This document shows positions 60,101 to 64,000 of a stretch of 64,000 nt of DNA, piece by piece. Made by a program: the position numbers and the translations under genes. The DNA lies in contig UQLX01000007.1 of the NCBI GenBank assembly GCA_900541985.1, positions 27,507-91,506 of the forward strand, written 5' to 3'. How positions within the stretch are numbered: position 1 is the stretch's first letter; every line of letters begins with the position of its first letter. The notes under the pieces are model-generated. The model worked only from the letters and a program-made list of their open reading frames with translations. It did not search any database and was not told the origin of the DNA. The stretch comes from an uncultured Blautia sp. (lineage in GTDB: Bacteria; Bacillota; Clostridia; Lachnospirales; Lachnospiraceae).

Positions 60101-61639
60101 CTGCTCAATTCTGTAGGGAATGGGCACTTTTGGGTTCACAAAAGTGGAAAACCGGTCTGTGATCACGCCCTTTTCCACACGAACCGCGCCGATTTCTATA
60201 ATTTTACAGGTCAGAGGAGAAAATCCTGTTGTCTCAATATCAAAAACCACAAAATTCCCGTCCATGGACTGCCCCTTACTGTTTGTTACGATTCCCTTCA
60301 GGTCATCCACCAGATAGGCTTCCATACCATAAAGTACCTTAAAATCAGATTCCTTCGGAACACAGCCGCCCCAGGCATCAAAGCAGTGGTTTGCCTCCGG
60401 AAATGCCTGTACCACCCCGTGATCCGTAATGGCAATGGCCTTGTGCCCCCACTCATAGGCGCGCTTGACAAGCGCCTTTGCCTCCGTCACACCATCCATA
60501 TCACTCATCTTTGTATGGCAGTGAAGCTCTACTCTTTTCTGAGGACTGGTATCCATCCTGGAACTTCTGAAATCCGCAATCTTCTTGATCCCGGCAATAG
60601 AGCCAATCGTCAGTTCACTGTCAAAACGGTCAATGGTAGTAACTCCCTTCAGTTTCAGAAAAGCGCCTTTTTTAACAGACTCTGTTACTTCCGGAACCTG
60701 TTCGTTGCGGAGGAACATTTTGATCACAATGGAATCGGTAAAATCAGTAACCGGAAAGATCAGAATGGTCTTTTCATTTCGGATCTCTCTGGCCTCCACA
60801 CCCATAACCTGTCCCCGGATGATCACCTCTCCCATTTCTCCTGTGATACTTTCCAGCGGAATGGTTTCTCCCTCAAAATCTCTTCCGTAGATCACATCAG
60901 GATTGCTGTCACGGCGGAAACCTGTACGGAACTCACTGCTCTGGCTTTTTTTGTCAAATGCCTTTTTATCATGGCGGCTCTTGCCTGATGTTTTTTTATC
61001 ATCCCTTTTGGCTTTTTTATCTTCTGCTTCAGCCTCCTGCGGTTCCTCTTCGTTTTCCAGCTTTGCATGCTTTAATACGTTTTCTACTTCCTGCTGAATC
61101 TGAAGAACTGCATTTTTACGGTAGCGGCTTTCCGGTGCCTCCTCAAACTGAAGCTCAATCTTAAGATTCATGCCGCAGCGCTCGCAGAAAACCTTATGAA
61201 GATACTCCACAAGGATCTCGCTTTTTTCACGGGCGATCACAGAATCAGGAAGGATCAGATCCATCTCTTCTGTTCCGGAAAAAGTAATCTTTGCCCGTTT
61301 AAAAAGGTTATATTCCAGCATATTATAATTGCGAAGCTCCAGTTCCATACTGGAGCGGTACACCTCCAGAAAATTATCAGGCGTATACTGCCTGGACAGG
61401 TGAAATTTTTCGATTACGGTCACCTGTATGGAGATTCCGGGAAAGCACTGACGTTCAATCTGCTGCTGCAGCTCTATAATATATTTTTTGTGTATCCATC
61501 GTTCACTGCTGATATAGACCCACAGCCTTGTTTTGTCCGGATTACAGGAAACCTTTGTCACTGACACCATGTCAAGAAGTTCCTGAAGAGGGTCTTTTAT
61601 CTTTAAATTGGGAAATACGTCAAAAAAATCTTTTTCCAT
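57173..61639 (-). CDS. polC: DNA polymerase III alpha subunit, PolC type
   Basis: A 1488-residue replicative polymerase. An N-terminal region and OB domain (about 230-335) are followed by a PHP domain (VELHCHTKMSDMDGV, about 350), an inserted DEDDh proofreading exonuclease (NFVVFDIETTGFSP, about 435, to HHHRAVDDAACTA), the rest of the PHP domain, and the palm with the catalytic aspartates in DKEPDIDLNFSGEYQ. A zinc-binding CPNCKYSDF...CPECG segment precedes the palm. This arrangement defines PolC of Gram-positives. AAGGAAGCGGAATTT precedes the ATG. Confidence 0.98.
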   Translation of the reverse strand: MEKDFFDVFPNLKIKDPLQELLDMVSVTKVSCNPDKTRLWVYISSERWIHKKYIIELQQQIERQCFPGISIQVTVIEKFHLSRQYTPDNFLEVYRSSMELELRNYNMLEYNLFKRAKITFSGTEEMDLILPDSVIAREKSEILVEYLHKVFCERCGMNLKIELQFEEAPESRYRKNAVLQIQQEVENVLKHAKLENEEEPQEAEAEDKKAKRDDKKTSGKSRHDKKAFDKKSQSSEFRTGFRRDSNPDVIYGRDFEGETIPLESITGEMGEVIIRGQVMGVEAREIRNEKTILIFPVTDFTDSIVIKMFLRNEQVPEVTESVKKGAFLKLKGVTTIDRFDSELTIGSIAGIKKIADFRSSRMDTSPQKRVELHCHTKMSDMDGVTEAKALVKRAYEWGHKAIAITDHGVVQAFPEANHCFDAWGGCVPKESDFKVLYGMEAYLVDDLKGIVTNSKGQSMDGNFVVFDIETTGFSPLTCKIIEIGAVRVEKGVITDRFSTFVNPKVPIPYRIEQLTSINDAMVMDAPEIEEILPKFLEFSKDAVMVAHNADFDMGFIMENCRRQGLSDEFTYIDTVGMARFLLPALNRFKLDTVAKAVGVSLAHHHRAVDDAACTADIFVKFVEMLKERDIYDVDTLNQQGNVSVDTIKKLPTYHAVIFARNETGRINLYKLVSQSHLKYYRRKPRVPKSVFLEYREGLLIGSACEAGELYQAILRNAPDQEIARLVDFYDYLEIQPLGNNAFMIASDKNDAVSSKEDLIEINKKIVKLGEQFKKPVVATCDVHFMDPQDEIYRRIIMAGNGFSDADDQAPLYLRTTEEMLEEFSYLGSEKAEEVVITNTNKIADMIEKISPIHPDKFPPVIENSDRDLRDICFKKAHEIYGENLPSIVEERLEKELNSIISNGYAVMYIIAQKLVWKSNDDGYLVGSRGSVGSSLAATMSGITEVNPLPPHYICPNCKYSDFDSPEVKKFGGMAGCDMPDKKCPECGTKMVKEGFDIPFETFLGFKGDKEPDIDLNFSGEYQANAHKYTEVIFGKGQTFKAGTIGTLAEKTAFGYVKNYFEEHGQHKRYCEINRIVQGCTGIRRTTGQHPGGIIVLPKGEEIEKFTPVQHPANDENSDIITTHFDYHSIDGNLLKLDILGHDDPTMIRMLEDLTGKDAKEVPLDSKEVMSLFASTKALGISPDDIGGCKLGCLGVPEFGTDFAMQMLIDTQPKYFSDLVRIAGLAHGTDVWLGNAQTLIQEGKATISTAICTRDDIMIYLISMGVESSLAFTIMESVRKGKGLREEWEATMREHNVPEWYIWSCKKIKYMFPKAHAAAYVMMAWRIAWFKVFIPLAYYAAFFSIRATAFSYETMCMGRDRLEYYLAELRKKGDEASKKEQDSIRDMRIVQEMYARGFEFLPIDIYKSHASRFQIIDGKLLPPLNSIDGMGDKAAEAVVQAAKEGRFLSKDDFRDRTKVSKTVIDLMDDLGLFGDIPQSNQFSLFDVVV

Positions 61640-61652
61640 AAATTCCGCTTCC

Positions 61653-62708
61653 TTATTCCTCCCAGTGGAGAAGCTCCTGTCTTAAGGTTTCCAGAAGCTG
61701 ATCCTCCGGAACCTTTTTGACAATCTCTCCCTTTTTAATCAGAAGGCCTACTCCTACACCTCCGGCAATACCGATGTCGGCTTCCTTCGCCTCTCCCGGG
61801 CCGTTTACCACACATCCCATTACTGCCACTTTAATATCAAGAGGAATATCCTGCACCATATCTTCTACCTTGTTTGCAAGGCCGATAAGATCGATTCTTG
61901 TCCGTCCACAGGTAGGGCAGGACACGACTTCGATTCCGCCTTTACGAAGTCCAAGGGTCTTTAAGATCCGTTTTGCCGATTTAATTTCCTCCAGAGGCGC
62001 TCCGGTCAGAGACACACGAATGGTATCACCGATTCCCTGAGAAAGAATAATGCCAAGACCTGCTGCCGACTTGATATTTCCGGAATAAAGTGTTCCCGCC
62101 TCTGTAATTCCTACATGAAGAGGATAATCTGTTTTTTCAGCAATCAGCTCATGCGCCTTTGCACACATCATTACGTCAGAAGACTTGATGCTGATCACCA
62201 GATTGTCATATCCCATTTCCTCAATGATCCGCACCTTGTCAAGAGCGCTTTCCACCAGTCCCTCTGCCGTCACTCCATGATACTTTTCCACCAGTTCTTT
62301 TTCCAGGGAACCACTGTTAACACCTACCCGGATGGGAATATTTCTCTCTTTTGCCACATCCACTACAGCCTGAATCCGTTCTCTGCTTCCAATGTTTCCC
62401 GGATTGATACGGATCTTGTCCGCCCCGTTTTCCATGGCTGCTATAGCAAGACGGTAATCAAAGTGAATATCTGCCACAAGAGGAATATGGATCTGCTTTT
62501 TTATTTCAGAAAGCGCTTCTGCTGCCGCCATATCCGGTACTGCACAGCGGATGATCTCACATCCTGCTGCCTCCAGCTCCAGAACCTGCTTTACGGTTGC
62601 CTCCACATCATCTGTTTTTGTATTTGTCATGGACTGGATCAGGATCGGATTGCCTCCTCCGATCTTTTTGTTTCCGATCTGCACAACCTTTGTATGTTCC
62701 CGATACAT
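61653..62708 (-). CDS. ispG: 4-hydroxy-3-methylbut-2-enyl diphosphate synthase
   Basis: A 351-residue 4Fe-4S enzyme of the MEP isoprenoid pathway (GcpE). It begins MYREHTKVVQIGNKKIGGGN and has PILIQSMTNT, VADIHFDYRLA, KIRINPGNIG and the cluster cysteines in SCPTCGRT and GCVVNGPGEA. ispG-polC neighbours are typical of Clostridia. GGAGGCAGATT precedes the ATG; 13 bases before polC. Confidence 0.97.
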   Translation of the reverse strand: MYREHTKVVQIGNKKIGGGNPILIQSMTNTKTDDVEATVKQVLELEAAGCEIIRCAVPDMAAAEALSEIKKQIHIPLVADIHFDYRLAIAAMENGADKIRINPGNIGSRERIQAVVDVAKERNIPIRVGVNSGSLEKELVEKYHGVTAEGLVESALDKVRIIEEMGYDNLVISIKSSDVMMCAKAHELIAEKTDYPLHVGITEAGTLYSGNIKSAAGLGIILSQGIGDTIRVSLTGAPLEEIKSAKRILKTLGLRKGGIEVVSCPTCGRTRIDLIGLANKVEDMVQDIPLDIKVAVMGCVVNGPGEAKEADIGIAGGVGVGLLIKKGEIVKKVPEDQLLETLRQELLHWEE

Positions 62709-62734
62709 AATCTGCCTCCTGTCAAAAAAAATAT

Positions 62735-63904
62735 TTATCTGTGAATTTCCAGAAGCTTTGCCTTCAGGTCGTTTTCCATCCTGGCCATCTCAGCCTCTGC
62801 CGCCTGCCGTCTGGCTCTTCCTTCTTTTTGGATATGCATTACATCATCCAGTGTCTGGATCAGTTCTGCATTGGTCTGTTTCAGTGTTTCCAGATCCACG
62901 ATTCCTCTTTCGGATTCCTTTGCCGTTTCCACAGAGGCCATGTGAAGCTTTTCTGCATTTTTGCGGAGAAGTTCATTTGTCACATCGGATACCTGCCTCT
63001 GTGCCCTGGCCGCTTCTGAAGAATGTGCGATGCCAAGAGCAAGAACCATCTGGCTCTTCCAGAGAGGAATGGTATTGACAATCGTAGTCTGGATTTTTTC
63101 TGCCATAACCGTATCGTTATTCTGTACAAGACGGATCTGAGGCGCAGTCTGCAGGGAAACCATTCTTGTCAGCTCCAGGTCATGGATCTTTTTCTCAAAA
63201 CGGGTACATTTACTGTCGAAATCCCTGGCTGCCTGGGCATCCTCCGGAAGGCCGCTTAACCGGGCCTTCTCTTCCAGTTCCTTCAATCTTCCCTCCCGGA
63301 CGTCCTTAAGATGTTTTTTGCCTGCAAGAATATACATGGAAAGTTCTCTGAAGTAAAGCAGGTTCTGCTCATACATTTTGTCCATCATGGCAGAGTCCTT
63401 CAAAAGGCGGATCTGATGCTGCTGCAGGGAATCTGTAATCTTTTCCACATTCGCTTCTGCTTTGTCATATTTGTTTTTCAGGTTCTCGATCTTATTTGCC
63501 TGCTTCTTAAAAAACCCGAAAAAACTCTTTTCTTCTTCGGCGTCAAAGTCCTTCAGTTTTCCCACTACGTCTGTAAGAAGCTCTCCGATCTCCCCCAGAT
63601 CCTGAGCCCGTACGTTTTTCAGAGCTTCATCCGAAAAATCCGCCATTTTTTTCTGGGTTCCGGCTCCGTACTGAAGAATCTGCGCTGTGTTTTCTACGTT
63701 GATCTTTTCTGCAAAGGAATTTACCATTTCCTGTTCTTCCGGTGTCAGCACCATCTTTGCCATTTCCTGCTGTACCGGATCCATTCCCGGTTCCGGTTCC
63801 ATCAAAGAGGTTTCCGGCTCCGGAGCAGGAATTTCCGGTTCCAGTTCCGGTTCCAGTGTAAGGGTTGGCATAACCGTATCTTTGTTTTTGATCTCTTCGC
63901 TCAT
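62735..63904 (-). CDS. Toxic anion resistance protein (TelA family)
   Basis: A 389-residue soluble protein, rich in helices and coiled coil. The N-terminus is acidic and Pro/Glu-rich (EPELEPEIPAPEPE). The TelA core follows: KSFFGFFKKQANKIENLKNKYDKAEANV, DKMYEQNLLYFRELSMYILAG, and QTAPQIRLVQNNDTVMAEKIQ with TIPLWKSQMVLALG. TelA proteins are associated with tellurite, cell-envelope and antibiotic tolerance; the mechanism is not settled. AAAGGAGACTGAT precedes the ATG. Confidence 0.92.
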   Translation of the reverse strand: MSEEIKNKDTVMPTLTLEPELEPEIPAPEPETSLMEPEPGMDPVQQEMAKMVLTPEEQEMVNSFAEKINVENTAQILQYGAGTQKKMADFSDEALKNVRAQDLGEIGELLTDVVGKLKDFDAEEEKSFFGFFKKQANKIENLKNKYDKAEANVEKITDSLQQHQIRLLKDSAMMDKMYEQNLLYFRELSMYILAGKKHLKDVREGRLKELEEKARLSGLPEDAQAARDFDSKCTRFEKKIHDLELTRMVSLQTAPQIRLVQNNDTVMAEKIQTTIVNTIPLWKSQMVLALGIAHSSEAARAQRQVSDVTNELLRKNAEKLHMASVETAKESERGIVDLETLKQTNAELIQTLDDVMHIQKEGRARRQAAEAEMARMENDLKAKLLEIHR

Positions 63905-63905
63905 A

Positions 63906-64000
63906 TCAGTCTCCTTTGTTATTCATTCCGGGTTTTAAAGTCACTCCTGAATCCGTGAAACTGGTTGTTTTATGATGCCAATCCCAAATCGGATTGGCTT
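63906..64000 (-). CDS. C-terminal end of a gene upstream of telA (possibly XpaC-like)
   Basis: The longest minus frame entering from the right edge ends NPIWDWHHKTTSFTDSGVTL then KPGMNNKGD and a TGA at 63906-63908, one base before the telA ATG region. The tight junction means it belongs to the same operon. telA is usually preceded by an xpaC-like gene (5-bromo-4-chloroindolyl phosphate hydrolysis protein), so that is the best guess from context only. Confidence 0.5.
   Translation of the reverse strand, partial: ANPIWDWHHKTTSFTDSGVTLKPGMNNKGD

Noticed and set aside
1..64000. CRISPR array, prophage, toxin-antitoxin or intact transposon
   Set aside because: No regularly spaced repeats, phage structural genes or transposases were found on either strand.

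Overview
The window is about 64 kb of a low-to-mid GC Gram-positive anaerobe chromosome, most likely a gut Lachnospiraceae (Blautia/Dorea/Mediterraneibacter-like). The basis is the gene set: CodY, PolC, class III fructose-bisphosphatase, MutS2, a PurO-type IMP cyclohydrolase, AGGAGG ribosome binding sites, TTGACA/TATAAT promoters, and a CIRCE element. The species cannot be named from this sequence alone. Most genes lie on the minus strand.

Layout. 1-3.6 kb: accessory regulator/ABC-exporter genes (partial TetR, MerR, ABC ATPase and permease, a small DUF6061-like protein). 3.6-12.3 kb: housekeeping (RlmD, YhaM, an HtrA-like protein without His/Asp of the triad, MutS2, a two-component system). 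12.4-18.5 kb: adenine deaminase, then an operon trxB-trxA-radical SAM-34-aa membrane peptide-AIR-synthase-like-trmL. 18.5-24.2 kb: a 5-oxoproline cluster (NRAMP-like transporter, pxpB, pxpC, accB, accC, pxpA). 24.3-27 kb: glyA and an iron alcohol dehydrogenase, divergent from two near-consensus promoters. 27-29.9 kb: a tightly coupled operon of a DUF134 regulator, two NifX-like proteins and two ferredoxin-containing MinD-type ATPases behind a striking operator. 30-36.5 kb: M32 carboxypeptidase, a decayed diguanylate cyclase, metY and two cell-wall proteins. 36.5-40.3 kb: a decay zone with remnants of a DUF5107/TPR gene, a sugar ABC ATPase and an aldose epimerase, then tRNA-Gly and an apparently orphaned guanine riboswitch. 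40.4-44 kb: purine genes (ZTP riboswitch, purO, formyltransferase-only purH, guaB). 44-52.5 kb: DUF6106, groESL with CIRCE, codY, topA-dprA-comM. 52.7-64 kb: YARHG protein, a PurF-like protein lacking the catalytic Cys2, fbp, polC, ispG, telA and the tail of an upstream gene.

How the parts fit. Purine metabolism recurs: ade, the guanine riboswitch, ZTP-controlled purO/purH, guaB and the PurF-like gene. The 5-oxoproline cluster holds the four parts of a urea-carboxylase-type enzyme (BC, BCCP, AHS1, AHS2) plus PxpA and a transporter. The most system-like and least explained block is the DUF134/NifX/MinD-ferredoxin operon. No prophage, CRISPR array or intact insertion sequence was seen.
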